Assembly (NCBI GenBank): GCA_023421395.1
Contig: JAEZTL010000029.1
Location: 62,001 to 126,000, forward strand
Length of the DNA stretch: 64,000 nt
Reading direction: 5' to 3'
Source: Bacillota bacterium
GTDB taxonomy: Bacteria > Bacillota > Clostridia > Christensenellales > Aristaeellaceae
How positions within the stretch are numbered: position 1 is the stretch's first letter; each line of letters opens with the position of its first letter. The notes under the pieces are model-generated. The model was not told the origin of the DNA and did no database searches. It saw only the letters and a list, made by a program, of their open reading frames with translations. Made by a program: the position numbers and the translations under genes. Below are positions 25,404 to 34,654 of the stretch, piece after piece.

Positions 25404-26327
25404 ATGGACGTTTTACAGACGGTGCTGCCGGTGGTGGTCATGATCCTGCTGGGCGCGCTGGCCCGCCGCACGAACCTTGTGAAGCGGGAAGGAATCGGCG
25501 CGCTTCAGACGCTGGTGATGAAGGTGACGCTGCCGGCGGTGCTCTTCGGGGCGTTCTACCGGGCGAGCTATTCGGTGAGCGTGCTGGCGGTCGTGGTCCT
25601 CATGTTCGGCTGTTCGCTGGCAGCCTGGGCGCTGGGCGCGCTGGCGCGGAAAAGAATCGCGGCCGCGTCCAAGTATTTGCCGTTTCTGACTACCGGGTTT
25701 GAGGCGGGTATGATGGGCTATGCGCTGTACGCGATGCTCTACGGTCCGGAGTCGATCCGGTCTTTCGCGGTGATGGACCTGGGCCAGGTGTTGTTCGTAT
25801 TCACCGCCTACATGGCCCTTCTGGGCGCGCAGGAAGGCGACCAACGCCCCATGGGTGCGCGGCTGGCGGAGCTGGTCAAGTCGCCCACCATCCTGGCCAT
25901 CGCAGCGGGTGTGCTGATGGGGGTCACAGGGCTGGGCGCCCGACTCTACGGCTCCGCGCTGGGCGCACCGGTGCAGGCGGCGGTGGATTTTGTGGGCGGC
26001 CCCACCGGCGCGGTGATTCTGTTTGTGATCGGATACGCTTTGGACTTCAGCGGGCTCAAGTGGCGCGAGGTCGCTCTGACGCTGGCCGTGCGCATTGTGG
26101 TCACGGGAGTTCTTCTGGGCGTCATGCTGCTTGCGCTGACGGTTCTGGCGCCGGGGGATCGGTTGCTGACGGGCGCGGCGGTCCTGATGTTTACGCTGCC
26201 GCCGCCCTACGTGCTGCCCATCGTATCGAAGGACGAGTCCGCCCAGGGCTACATCACATCGGTCCTGTCGGTTTCGACGGTCTACTCCCTTATGATCTTC
26301 GCGGGGATGGCCGCGCTGGTCAGATGA
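25404..26327 (+). CDS. AEC (auxin efflux carrier) family permease
   Basis: A 307-residue membrane protein with about ten hydrophobic segments. Family features are LGALARRTNLV at the first loop, KVTLPAVLFGAF and the C-terminal LTGAAVLMFTLPPPYVLPI segment. Bacterial members export or take up small organic acids such as malate; the substrate here is unknown. It starts one base after the holA stop and ends overlapping the convergent fRMsr gene by 8 bases. Confidence 0.88.
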   Translation: MDVLQTVLPVVVMILLGALARRTNLVKREGIGALQTLVMKVTLPAVLFGAFYRASYSVSVLAVVVLMFGCSLAAWALGALARKRIAAASKYLPFLTTGFEAGMMGYALYAMLYGPESIRSFAVMDLGQVLFVFTAYMALLGAQEGDQRPMGARLAELVKSPTILAIAAGVLMGVTGLGARLYGSALGAPVQAAVDFVGGPTGAVILFVIGYALDFSGLKWREVALTLAVRIVVTGVLLGVMLLALTVLAPGDRLLTGAAVLMFTLPPPYVLPIVSKDESAQGYITSVLSVSTVYSLMIFAGMAALVR

Positions 26328-26790
26328 GGGAATAGCCCGCGTCTGAAAAATCGCACGCCTCGGCATAGAGGACGGCGAGCGCCTCCGCCGCGGCCTGTTC
26401 GCCTGCCCCGAAGCGGGCGAGGGCGGGGCTGTCAAGGTCGATCACGCCGATGATCCGCCCGCCTGCCCGGATGGGGCAGACCAGTTCGCTCCGAGACGTG
26501 CCGTCGCAGGCGATGTGGTCCGGAAAGGCGTGTACATCGCGTACAAGCATCGTCCGGCCCTCTTGAACCGCCGCGCCGCACACGCCGCGCCCCGCCGCGA
26601 TGCGAAGACAGGCGGGCTTGCCCTGGAAGGGCCCCAGCAGCAGCGCCCCGCCATGCAGGAAGTAGAACCCGGCCCAATTGAGGCCCTCCATTTCCTGATA
26701 CAGAAGCGCCGACAGGTTCGCGGCGTTGGCCAGCGGGTGGCGCTCGCCCTCCATCAACCCTTCCGCCATTAAAAGCATCTCTTCGTACAT
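26320..26790 (-). CDS. GAF-domain free methionine-R-sulfoxide reductase
   Basis: A 156-residue GAF protein that reduces free Met-R-sulfoxide. The three family cysteines are present: CLRIAAGRGVCG supplies two and HIACD the third. NWAGFYF and IIGVIDLDSP are further signatures. ATG at 26790 follows GAGAGGGA. The gene stands alone, convergent with the AEC gene. Confidence 0.92.
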   Translation of the reverse strand: MYEEMLLMAEGLMEGERHPLANAANLSALLYQEMEGLNWAGFYFLHGGALLLGPFQGKPACLRIAAGRGVCGAAVQEGRTMLVRDVHAFPDHIACDGTSRSELVCPIRAGGRIIGVIDLDSPALARFGAGEQAAAEALAVLYAEACDFSDAGYSLI

Positions 26791-26819
26791 CCGAAATCCC
26801 TCTCTTCAAGCCCGGCGCG

Positions 26820-26848
26820 TTGCGCGCGGGGCTGCGTTGTGCTAGAAT
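26820..26848 (+). promoter_or_regulatory. promoter of the DUF2974 gene
   Basis: TTGCGC (26820-26825), 17-base spacer, TAGAAT (26843-26848). Confidence 0.6.
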
Positions 26849-26899
26849 AATCCATGGCGCGGGTGTGCCGGAATTGTGCAGAGAAAAAGAGGCGGGCGC

Positions 26900-28027
26900 A
26901 TGGGGACGATCCTGGATTACCTGAACTGGCGGATGGACGTGCCGCTGCGCGTCGCGCCGTTTAACCCCGTGGACAACCTCATCCTGTGCGTGCTTGCCTA
27001 TCTCCCGCTGGAGGGCTGCGAGGGCAAGACCATTGCGGAGGTTTCGCCTGTAGTGTGCGCGCGGGAGCAGAATGCGTCCTACCGGGAGCTGATGCGGCTG
27101 ATGGGGCAGGGGACGCGCTTTGGGTCCATGCGGCTCGTCTCGTTCTGGGATCACTTCAGCGAGGAAGAGGAAAAGCAGTTCGCCGCGGTGACGGCGGCGC
27201 TGGGCGACGGAACCAGTTACGTCGCCTTCCGCGGAACGGACGCCACGCTGGTGGGCTGGAAAGAGGACTTTAACATGGGCTTCGCCGACGTGGTACCCGC
27301 CCAAACGGAGAGCGTGCGGTATCTGGACGAAGTCGCGGGTCTGGTGGACGGCGCGCTGCGAGTCGGCGGGCATTCCAAGGGCGGCAACCTGGCGGTCTAC
27401 GCCGCGCTCTTTTCCGAGGATTCCGTGCGCGCGCGCATTCGCGAGATCTTTAATAACGACGGCCCCGGCCTGACGAAGCGGATGCAGGACTGCCCCGTTT
27501 ACTTAGGCGTCGAGCCGCGCGTCAAGACCTACCTGCCGCAGACCTCGATCATCGGGATGCTGATGGAGCATTCCGAGAGCTACCAGGTGGTGCGCAGCGA
27601 GGGCTTTGGCATCATGCAGCACGACCCCTTCACCTGGCAGGCCGCGCGGGATGATTTCATCAAGGAAGGCGGCCTCCGGGCGGGCAGCCTGTACGTGGAT
27701 AAGACCATCAAGCAATGGGTGTCTTCGGTGTCCACGGAAGACCGGAGGGCCTTCATCGAAGCGGTGTATCGCATCCTGTCCTCCACCGGCGCAAAATCGG
27801 TGAACGACCTCCTGGCCGGCTGGCGCAAGAACCTGGCCGCGATTCTGACGGAGACTTCCGGGTTTGATCCGGAGACACGAAAACTCTTGCGGCGGGTGGT
27901 TGGGCTTTTGTTCGCGTCGGGCGCGAAGAACCTGGTGCCCATCGGCCAGCCGAGGGAGCGCAGCGCCGACGCCCATGGCCGCTCGGTCCAGCCGCCGTCG
28001 GAGGACCCCAAGGCTGGAAACGCCTGA
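26900..28027 (+). CDS. DUF2974 / Mbeg1-like alpha/beta hydrolase
   Basis: A 375-residue protein of the DUF2974 (Mbeg1-like) family. The N-terminus (TILDYLNWRMDVPL) and FVAFRGTD-like strand (YVAFRGTDATLVGWKEDF) are typical, and the nucleophile elbow is GGHSKGGNLAVY near residue 155. A lipase or esterase role is likely, but the substrate is unknown. I chose ATG at 26900 behind AAGAGG; an upstream in-frame GTG has no ribosome site. No signal peptide is seen. The last 30 residues are polar and probably disordered. Confidence 0.85.
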   Translation: MGTILDYLNWRMDVPLRVAPFNPVDNLILCVLAYLPLEGCEGKTIAEVSPVVCAREQNASYRELMRLMGQGTRFGSMRLVSFWDHFSEEEEKQFAAVTAALGDGTSYVAFRGTDATLVGWKEDFNMGFADVVPAQTESVRYLDEVAGLVDGALRVGGHSKGGNLAVYAALFSEDSVRARIREIFNNDGPGLTKRMQDCPVYLGVEPRVKTYLPQTSIIGMLMEHSESYQVVRSEGFGIMQHDPFTWQAARDDFIKEGGLRAGSLYVDKTIKQWVSSVSTEDRRAFIEAVYRILSSTGAKSVNDLLAGWRKNLAAILTETSGFDPETRKLLRRVVGLLFASGAKNLVPIGQPRERSADAHGRSVQPPSEDPKAGNA

Positions 28028-28141
28028 GGGCGCGTATCTGCGCCTCAGACCATCAGCCCCGAATGGCCTTGATCGATTCCGGACGCATGCGCGCCGCCCG
28101 AAAAACCATGAAGATTACAGACGCGCGCTTTCCCTTTCCCC

Positions 28142-28173
28142 GCATCGAATAACCGCAGGTTTTTCGATGCTTT
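28142..28173 (+). terminator. possible terminator hairpin between DUF2974 and whiA
   Basis: GCATCGAATAACC (28142-28154) pairs with GGTTTTTCGATGC (28158-28170), followed by TTTGAG only. A second imperfect stem, CTGAG/CTCAG, overlaps the DUF2974 stop. The U-tract is weak. Confidence 0.4.
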
Positions 28174-28209
28174 GAGATCGCGTGTGCGCTTTTTTGCCGG
28201 ATGATAACG

Positions 28210-29151
28210 TTATTGGTTCGCCAAATCCTCCGCCAACGCCTCCAGCTTGCGCATCCGGGCGCTGACGCCGGATTTTCCCAGCGGCGGCTCCAGCAGGCCG
28301 CCCAGCTCTGTAAACGAGGCGTCCGGGTACTGGAGCCTAAGCCGCGCCAGCGCCATGAGCTGCGGCGGCAGATGCGTTAGGCCCAGCTTTTTATCGATCC
28401 ATTCGATCATGCTGATCTGGCGCTGAGCGGCCTCCACCGTCTTTTCCAGGTTGTTGTTGTCGCAGTTGACCTGCCGGTTGACTTCATTGCGCACGCCCTT
28501 CAGAATCCGCACGTTCTCGAGCGCCAGCACCGCCACGTGGGCGCCCAGCAGCGTCAGGAGGTTGGCGATGTGCTCGCCGTCCTTGAGGTAGGCGACGTAC
28601 TGGCGCTTGCGCGCGCTCACGCGGGCCGGAAGGCCGAAGCCCTCCATCAGGCGCGCGACGCAGCGGGCCATCTCCTCGTCGGACACCGCAATTTCCATGT
28701 GGTAGGCGTGCTCGGGATTGTTGATGGAGCCGCCCGCCAGATACGCGCCGCGCAGCGCCGCCACGCGGCAGCAGTTCCTGCGCAGAATGTCGCCATGGGG
28801 CGTCTTGCGGATGCCCAGCGGCGCGCTTTTGTCCGTCAGCTTGAGATGCGTGATCAGCGCCTGGGCATCCTCGTCCGAAAAGGCCACGAGGTATCGCGCC
28901 CGCCCGCCCAGCCGGTCGGTCTTGACCGCGCGCAGCTCGCCGGTGACACCCAAAAATTCCTTGGCCATCAGGAAATATCGCCGCGCCACGGCCGCGCTCT
29001 CGCTGCCGATTGTCAGCTGATAGCGCCCCGCGCCGCGAAAGGAAAGCGCGCCGCATGAGAGCGCCATGCCGGCCATCTCTGCGCGCGCGCAGCAGTTCTT
29101 ATCGCAGACCGATCGCGCGAGTTCCTCCCGCACGTCCGATGAGAACGACAT
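28210..29151 (-). CDS. whiA: DNA-binding protein WhiA
   Basis: A 313-residue WhiA, which in Bacillota affects cell division and chromosome segregation. The N-terminal part is a degenerate LAGLIDADG homing-endonuclease fold (GAYLAGGSINNPEHAYHMEI near 140). The C-terminal helix-turn-helix contains PDASFTELGGLLEPPLGKSGV. ATG at 29151 follows GGAGGAGGG. It lies 34 bases after murB in one transcript; rapZ and yvcK, its usual partners, are not in the window. Confidence 0.95.
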   Translation of the reverse strand: MSFSSDVREELARSVCDKNCCARAEMAGMALSCGALSFRGAGRYQLTIGSESAAVARRYFLMAKEFLGVTGELRAVKTDRLGGRARYLVAFSDEDAQALITHLKLTDKSAPLGIRKTPHGDILRRNCCRVAALRGAYLAGGSINNPEHAYHMEIAVSDEEMARCVARLMEGFGLPARVSARKRQYVAYLKDGEHIANLLTLLGAHVAVLALENVRILKGVRNEVNRQVNCDNNNLEKTVEAAQRQISMIEWIDKKLGLTHLPPQLMALARLRLQYPDASFTELGGLLEPPLGKSGVSARMRKLEALAEDLANQ

Positions 29152-29185
29152 TTTCGGCCCTCCTCCCGCGCATTGGACCATATCT

Positions 29186-30091
29186 TCAGCGGTCTTCCCC
29201 CAGGATGCGCACCTCGCACTCCAGCGCCACGCCGAACCGCGCCTGAACCTCCCGCTGAATGTGGGCGATCAGGCTCGTCACGTCGCTTGCAGTGGCGCCG
29301 CCGATATTGACAATGAAGCCCGCGTGCAGCGTCGAAACCTGCGCGCCGCCGATGGAAAATCCCTTGAGCCCCGCCTCTTCGATCAACGCGCCGGCGAAGT
29401 GCCCTTCCGGCCGCTTGAACACCGAGCCCGCGCTGGGCAGCGTCAGCGGCTGCTTCTCGCGGCGGCAGGCGTTATGCTCGTTCATCCGCTCCCGGATGCG
29501 CTCGGGGTCATCCGGCGACAGGCGGTAACGGGCCTCCAGCACCAGCCCGCCCCGCTTCAGCACGGCGGATTTCCGGTAGCCGTATTCCATTTCCGCCACG
29601 CCGAACCAGGCGTCCCGGCCGTCCAACCAAACCCGGGCCTCGGTCAGCACTCCGGCCATATCGTGGCCATAGGCGCCGGCGTTCATCGCCGCGGCGCCGC
29701 CCACGGTGCCGGGGATGCCTGAGGCGAATTCCAGGCCGCTCAGCCCTGCCGCCTGGGCGGCGTTGGAAGCCTTGGAGAGCGGCGCGCCCGCCTGGGCGGT
29801 CACGGTGAGGCCGTCAACCGCAACCGCAGCCATCGCCTCGGTAGAGAGCACCAGGCCCCGGATGCCGCCATCCCGTACGATCATATTGGAACCGTTGCCC
29901 AGGACCAGGCAGCTCATGCCCGTCTCCCGGGCGGTCTTCAGCGCAAGCAGCGCCTCCTCGGGTGTGGCTGGCAGCGCGAATACGTCCGCGGGCCCGCCCA
30001 GGCGAAATGTGGTGTGGCTTGCCATCGGCTCGTCCCGGAGCAGGCGTTCCGGCGGCAGCACCCGCGTCAACGCTTCATACAGTCTTTGCAC
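29186..30091 (-). CDS. murB: UDP-N-acetylenolpyruvoylglucosamine reductase
   Basis: MurB reduces UDP-GlcNAc-enolpyruvate to UDP-MurNAc using NADPH and FAD. The 301-residue protein has the FAD motifs TFRLGGPADVF and LGNGSNMIVRDGG, GIPGTVGGAAAMNAGAYG, and the catalytic Ser of SAGSVFKRP with the late Glu (ALECEVRILG). It lacks the extra loop of type I enzymes, so it is type II. I chose GTG at 30091 behind GAAAGGG rather than the upstream start at 30109. Confidence 0.95.
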   Translation of the reverse strand: MQRLYEALTRVLPPERLLRDEPMASHTTFRLGGPADVFALPATPEEALLALKTARETGMSCLVLGNGSNMIVRDGGIRGLVLSTEAMAAVAVDGLTVTAQAGAPLSKASNAAQAAGLSGLEFASGIPGTVGGAAAMNAGAYGHDMAGVLTEARVWLDGRDAWFGVAEMEYGYRKSAVLKRGGLVLEARYRLSPDDPERIRERMNEHNACRREKQPLTLPSAGSVFKRPEGHFAGALIEEAGLKGFSIGGAQVSTLHAGFIVNIGGATASDVTSLIAHIQREVQARFGVALECEVRILGEDR

Positions 30092-30129
30092 GCAATCACC
30101 CTTTCGCACCTATCCTACCGCGCACGCGC

Positions 30130-31326
30130 TCATTCTATGAACACGTAATTCGCCTCGCGCAGCATCGCCTGCGAGTGAGCCACGATCACGATGTCCGGCA
30201 TGTACTCCCGCGCGTAATCCTCGATGGTGCGCTGGCCCTTGCGCATGTCTACCGCCAGCACCTCGTGGGCTGTGAGCGCCAAATAGTCCACCAGCGGCGT
30301 GCCGAAGGAATCCTTGGAGATCAGGATGCGGCCGGTGGACACCTTGTCATTGACATACCAGTTCTCCGCGTCGTGGTTGCCAAAGACGCTGTAGAGATTG
30401 GCTTCGCCGTTTTCCTTCGCTTCGTCGACGAGGCTCCAGTTGAGCAGGTCCGAAAAGCTGCCGGAAGCCTCTCCCACATTGGCGCCGTTGACGCTTTTTT
30501 TGTGCAGCATGGTGTCATAGGTGGGCTGGATCAGCACAAAGTCGTCCGGCTCGATGAGGCTCGGTCCGAGGCGCTCACCTACCTGGCCCATGTGCATGCG
30601 CAGGTAGTAGTCGGTTTTGAAGTTATCCGCGTCGTAGAGCGCGGGGTCGATGGCAAAGCCCATCTCGTTCAGCTTCCCGGCGGTGGCTTGGAAAGTGGCG
30701 AAGAGGTTAGGCGTCGCCCAATGCTGATCGGTTCGGTAAATGGCCTGATCCAGCGTCAGCCCCGCGGCCCTGTAGGCGTCCCGGCTGTCGATGGCAGGGA
30801 TGCCCGCATCCCGCAGACCCCGCATCAGCACATCCGCCATCGCTACGTTGGTGTCGGTGACGCCGTCGGGCAGCATATCGTCCTCATACAGGTAAGAGTG
30901 GGGGTAGACGTAGAGCATCGAAATGCCCATCTCCGACAGATTTTCCTTGAGCTTGACCATCTTTTCGATGTCGTCGGAGAAGTCGGTCTTGCCCATGAGG
31001 TCATACAGCTGGCCGGTCTTGAGCTTGACCATCGTAGTGCCGCCCAGGCTGAACATCTGCTTGCCCAGCGCCATCTGGAGGCGCAGGTTGAGGGTTTGGA
31101 ACTGGTCCTTGCCCAGAACCGTCCGGTTGATGGTGGAGGTCAGCGCGCTGATTCGGGCGGAAATGCCAGCCAGCGGTCGCCCATCCTGCTTCAGGTAGTT
31201 GGTGTAGCCTTTGGTAAGGCTGTAGGCGAATTCCTTCGCGTGAAAGGCCACCGTCAGACCGCCGATCAGGACGATCGAGAGGATCAGGATGGCGGCCAGA
31301 GCGCGGTTGATTTGTTTCAGTAGCAT
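30130..31326 (-). CDS. AlgJ/AlgX-like SGNH acetyltransferase-associated protein (DHHW family)
   Basis: A 398-residue membrane-anchored protein: TM near 9-28, then an extracellular SGNH-like domain. The TDQHWAT motif near 202 and the ISKDSFGTP Ser near 342 match AlgJ/AlgX-like partners that transfer acetyl groups to exported polysaccharides. It follows the MBOAT gene by 11 bases in the same transcript, so the pair most likely O-acetylates a surface glycan. Which polymer is modified cannot be told from the window. Confidence 0.85.
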   Translation of the reverse strand: MLLKQINRALAAILILSIVLIGGLTVAFHAKEFAYSLTKGYTNYLKQDGRPLAGISARISALTSTINRTVLGKDQFQTLNLRLQMALGKQMFSLGGTTMVKLKTGQLYDLMGKTDFSDDIEKMVKLKENLSEMGISMLYVYPHSYLYEDDMLPDGVTDTNVAMADVLMRGLRDAGIPAIDSRDAYRAAGLTLDQAIYRTDQHWATPNLFATFQATAGKLNEMGFAIDPALYDADNFKTDYYLRMHMGQVGERLGPSLIEPDDFVLIQPTYDTMLHKKSVNGANVGEASGSFSDLLNWSLVDEAKENGEANLYSVFGNHDAENWYVNDKVSTGRILISKDSFGTPLVDYLALTAHEVLAVDMRKGQRTIEDYAREYMPDIVIVAHSQAMLREANYVFIE

Positions 31327-31337
31327 GGCCGGCCTCC

Positions 31338-32744
31338 TTAAAAGTTGAAGTAGATGAATGGGTTGTAGCCGCCCATCACGATGTAGCTGACGGAGATCAC
31401 GAACACCGCCACAAGGCCCACGGCGCTGACGATCTCAAACGCCGGTTCCGGCACATGCAGCTTTTCCCGGAAGAATTTGCCGAGCGGAAGGCCGATCAGA
31501 AGTGCCAGCGCGACGAACACGCCGTATTCGCGCACGTACAGCGAGGCGGTGGCGTCCCAGAAGCCGCTGGCGTTCACGCCGTACATTGAGCCGATGAAGC
31601 CGGCGGCGTAGCCTAGGCTGTTGGAACGGATCATCACTGTGATGGTGATGACCGCGATCATCGCGTAGAAAATGCCCATCGGCTGCTTGTCCAGCTTCTT
31701 GGAAAGGCCCGTCAGCCGCTCAAAGGCCAGCAGCGCGAAGAAGCCGACACCCCAGAAGATGTAGTTCCAGGATGCGCCGTGCCAGAGACCCGTCAGCGAC
31801 CAGACCACGAACATGTTGAAGAGCAGCCGCCACACGCTCTTGACTCGGCTGCCGCCCAGCGGTATGAACAGGTAATCCCGAAACCAGGAGCCCAGGCTGA
31901 TGTGCCAGCGACGCCAGAATTCGGTGATGGATCGGGAAATCATCGGGTAATCGAAGTTCTCCAGGAAGTGGAAGCCAAACATCCAGCCCATGCCGATGGC
32001 CATGTCGGAATAGCCGGAAAAATCATAATACACCTGCCACAGATAGCCGATGGCGCCCAGCCAGGCCGCACCCACCGAGAGCTCCGACGGCGCGTGGGCG
32101 AAGGCGTTGTCCACCAAAAGAGCCAGGCTGTTGGCCAGGATCACCTTTTTGCCCAGGCCCACCATAAACCGGCGCGCGCCCCGGATGAAGTCGTCCATGC
32201 ACTCGGCACGGCCGCCGATCTCATCGGCGATGGTCTGATAGCGCACAATGGGGCCCGCGATCAGCTGTGGGAAGAAGGATACGTATAGGCAGACGTTCAT
32301 GAAATTGGTCTGAACCCTGCCGTGCCCGCGATACACGTCGATCACGTAGGACATCGCCTGGAACGTAAAGAAGGAGATGCCGATCGGCAGGAGGATATTC
32401 GGCACCGGCAGATGGGCGGAAAAGGCCCAATTGATGTTTTTCAAAATGAACATCAGGTACTTGAATGTGCCCAGGAGGGCCAGGTTGCCGGCGACCGTCA
32501 CGGTGAGCCACGCCTTTGAACCGCTTGTGCCGCGCCGCCTATCGATCTGAAGCGCGCAGAGCCAGTTGAACGCGATCGATAGAAGCATGATGAACACAAA
32601 CCAGGGCTCACCCCATGCGTAGAAGATGAGGCTGACGATCGTAAGGAAATAATTGCGGGTGCCTCGGGCGCGAAGCAGTCCGTAGTACACGGCCAGCACG
32701 ACGGGCAAAAAGAAAAACAGGAATTCCGAACTGGAGAAAACCAC
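31338..32744 (-). CDS. MBOAT-family O-acyltransferase (AlgI-like)
   Basis: A 468-residue polytopic membrane acyltransferase. PIGISFFTFQAMSYVIDVYRG and DFSGYSDMAIG are typical of AlgI, and the catalytic His lies in LTGLWHGASWNYIFWG near 320, with EFWRRWHISLGSW before it. It would move acyl groups across the membrane to the AlgJ-like partner encoded next. GTG at 32744 follows AGGGG. A DltB role is less likely because dltA, dltC and dltD are absent here. Confidence 0.92.
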   Translation of the reverse strand: MVFSSSEFLFFFLPVVLAVYYGLLRARGTRNYFLTIVSLIFYAWGEPWFVFIMLLSIAFNWLCALQIDRRRGTSGSKAWLTVTVAGNLALLGTFKYLMFILKNINWAFSAHLPVPNILLPIGISFFTFQAMSYVIDVYRGHGRVQTNFMNVCLYVSFFPQLIAGPIVRYQTIADEIGGRAECMDDFIRGARRFMVGLGKKVILANSLALLVDNAFAHAPSELSVGAAWLGAIGYLWQVYYDFSGYSDMAIGMGWMFGFHFLENFDYPMISRSITEFWRRWHISLGSWFRDYLFIPLGGSRVKSVWRLLFNMFVVWSLTGLWHGASWNYIFWGVGFFALLAFERLTGLSKKLDKQPMGIFYAMIAVITITVMIRSNSLGYAAGFIGSMYGVNASGFWDATASLYVREYGVFVALALLIGLPLGKFFREKLHVPEPAFEIVSAVGLVAVFVISVSYIVMGGYNPFIYFNF

Positions 32745-32788
32745 CGCATCAACCCCTATAATGCCGTTGTATCAGGCCGTACGTCCAT

Positions 32789-32819
32789 AACAAAGCGGGG
32801 GCGGGTGAACCGCCCCCGC
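32789..32819 (-). terminator. terminator of the YARHG gene
   Basis: GCGGGGGCGG/CCGCCCCCGC stem (32795-32819), followed on the minus strand by TTTGTT. Confidence 0.8.
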
Positions 32820-32831
32820 ACGGGTGAAGGA

Positions 32832-34577
32832 CTACTTCTTCTTGGCCTCGTACTGCTTGATCAGCTTGATGTTGTACCACTCGATGTCGTTGAGCTTGCT
32901 GGAGGAATACCCGCCGGCCTTGTACCACTTCTGGTTGTTGAAGTAGCTTTTGTAGAAGGAGGTTTTAAAGACGTAGCCGTGACGGGCGAGGATTTCGTTG
33001 CGGGCGATCCCGAGGCGCTTCTTGGTCAGGTTCTTAAGCTGGCTTGCGGTCAGCTTCTTGGAACTGGAGCTCGAGAAGATGTAGGAGTTCTCCGTAGCGC
33101 CCGAACTCGAGGAACCGGAGGACGAGGTTGAGCCGCTCAAAAGGCCGTACTCGATCTCCATGGACTTGATCAGATCCATGTTGTACCACTCGATGGAGTT
33201 GAGCTCCTTGGTGGAGAAGCTGCCCGGCTTGTACCAGGTCTTGTTCTCGAAGTACTTTTTGTACTTGGAGGACTTGAACTTGTAGCCGTGACGCGCGTAG
33301 ATCTCGTTGCGGGCGTAGCCCCACTTGGACTTGGACACCTTCAGGATCTGCGAACGGGTCAGTTTCTTGGTGGAGGAGTTCGGGAAGATATAGCCGCTGC
33401 TGGTGGCCGAGGACGAACTGGAGGAACCGGAGGAGTCGTCGGTATCATCGGTGATCTCGTCGGTGGTATCGCCGGTGGTATCGTCGGTTGTATCCCCAGT
33501 GGTGTCGTCCGTGATCTCGCCGGTGGCGTCGTCGGTGGTCGTCTCATCGCCCTTGGTGTCGATGGCGGCGGCGTTACCGGTGGACAGCGTAACCGACGCG
33601 GAGCCGTCCAGCGGTACCTCGGTCAGCGTGCCGGTGGAGTGTTCATACACGTAGGCGGCGTCGCCGAACACGGTCAGCGTGGTGTAGAGTTCCGGCGTCA
33701 TCAGCACCTGTCCGTCGCCGCCCGTGAGCGGATAGAGCGATACGTCCTGGGCGGTGTAGACCACCACGCCGCGGCTGGTGGGGAAGAAGTCCCAGTCATA
33801 GTCCAGGTTCATCGAGGTGAGCTGGCCCGTCTGAATGTTGTAACGGTACAGCTTGCCCTCCAGCCACATGTCGTCGTTGGAGCCCATCGCGTAATTGTCT
33901 TCCAAGCTGTGGAAGTAGAGGTAGTCGCCGGCCGCCTTGAGGTCTTCCACACCCTTGTCCAGCACCAGTTCCGAGTTGGAGCCGGTGGAGGTCATCGAGT
34001 AGAGCTTGCCGCCGGAAATTGTGAGCATATTGCCGTCGGACACCTCGTGGGTGTAGGTGGCCTCGTCGTCGCCCGACGCGTAAAAGATTACATCGTCGAT
34101 GATGACGTACTCGCTCAGCGCCAGCGGACAGACTTCATCCATATCGCCGGCGACCGGGTCGACCACGTTCAGCTTGTTGTCCACCAGGCAGTAGAGCATA
34201 CCGTCGTACCAGGCGGCGTGCCCGACCGCCACGCCGGTCTCAAACTCGACCAGCGAGGACACCGTGCCGCCGTCGATTTTCTTCAGGGAGAAGGAAGTGC
34301 CGTCCCCGGCCAGAAAGTAGGCGTCGCCGTCGGAGCCGACGATCAGATCCGACAGCGTCTGCGAGGTGAACAGCTTGGTCATGCTGCCGCCGGCGCCGGG
34401 CAGCGAGTAGAGCGAATAGTTGTCCCCATCCTGAAGGATGGCGTACAGCGCGCTCTCCGTCTGGCCCACTGTACCGCCCTGATCAGATGTACCGGTGGCC
34501 GCCCACGCAGCCAGAGGCAGAGCGGCTAGCAGCGCAAGCGTGAGGATGACCGCGCCCAACCATTTCATTTTGCCCAT
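32832..34577 (-). CDS. exported protein with tandem YARHG domains
   Basis: A 581-residue secreted protein. A signal peptide (WLGAVILTLALLAALPLAAWA) is followed by a 350-residue beta-propeller-like region (DUF5050-like repeats such as YSLYSLPGAGG, LYCLVDNKLN, LYRYNIQTGQ). A Thr/Asp-rich linker (about 378-420) and Ser-rich spacers lead to two YARHG domains (about 430-500 and 515-580), each with RNEI.ARHGY, FxxxKWY and SIEWYN or DIEWYN. YARHG domains are thought to bind cell wall or outer surface; the function is unknown. ATG at 34577 follows AGGAGGGA. It is the last gene of the M55-LdcA operon. Confidence 0.85.
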   Translation of the reverse strand: MGKMKWLGAVILTLALLAALPLAAWAATGTSDQGGTVGQTESALYAILQDGDNYSLYSLPGAGGSMTKLFTSQTLSDLIVGSDGDAYFLAGDGTSFSLKKIDGGTVSSLVEFETGVAVGHAAWYDGMLYCLVDNKLNVVDPVAGDMDEVCPLALSEYVIIDDVIFYASGDDEATYTHEVSDGNMLTISGGKLYSMTSTGSNSELVLDKGVEDLKAAGDYLYFHSLEDNYAMGSNDDMWLEGKLYRYNIQTGQLTSMNLDYDWDFFPTSRGVVVYTAQDVSLYPLTGGDGQVLMTPELYTTLTVFGDAAYVYEHSTGTLTEVPLDGSASVTLSTGNAAAIDTKGDETTTDDATGEITDDTTGDTTDDTTGDTTDEITDDTDDSSGSSSSSSATSSGYIFPNSSTKKLTRSQILKVSKSKWGYARNEIYARHGYKFKSSKYKKYFENKTWYKPGSFSTKELNSIEWYNMDLIKSMEIEYGLLSGSTSSSGSSSSGATENSYIFSSSSSKKLTASQLKNLTKKRLGIARNEILARHGYVFKTSFYKSYFNNQKWYKAGGYSSSKLNDIEWYNIKLIKQYEAKKK

Positions 34578-34654
34578 TGCGTTCCCTCCTAAATTGTCCG
34601 CGAACCCGCGCTTTCGGTTTAGACGTAATGGTTTTCCTAAATGTTTCCGCCGGC

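Noticed and set aside
33425..33545. Tandem repeat as a CRISPR or satellite array
   Set aside because: The periodicity is that of Thr/Asp codons inside a reading frame; repeats are short, imperfect and without spacers.
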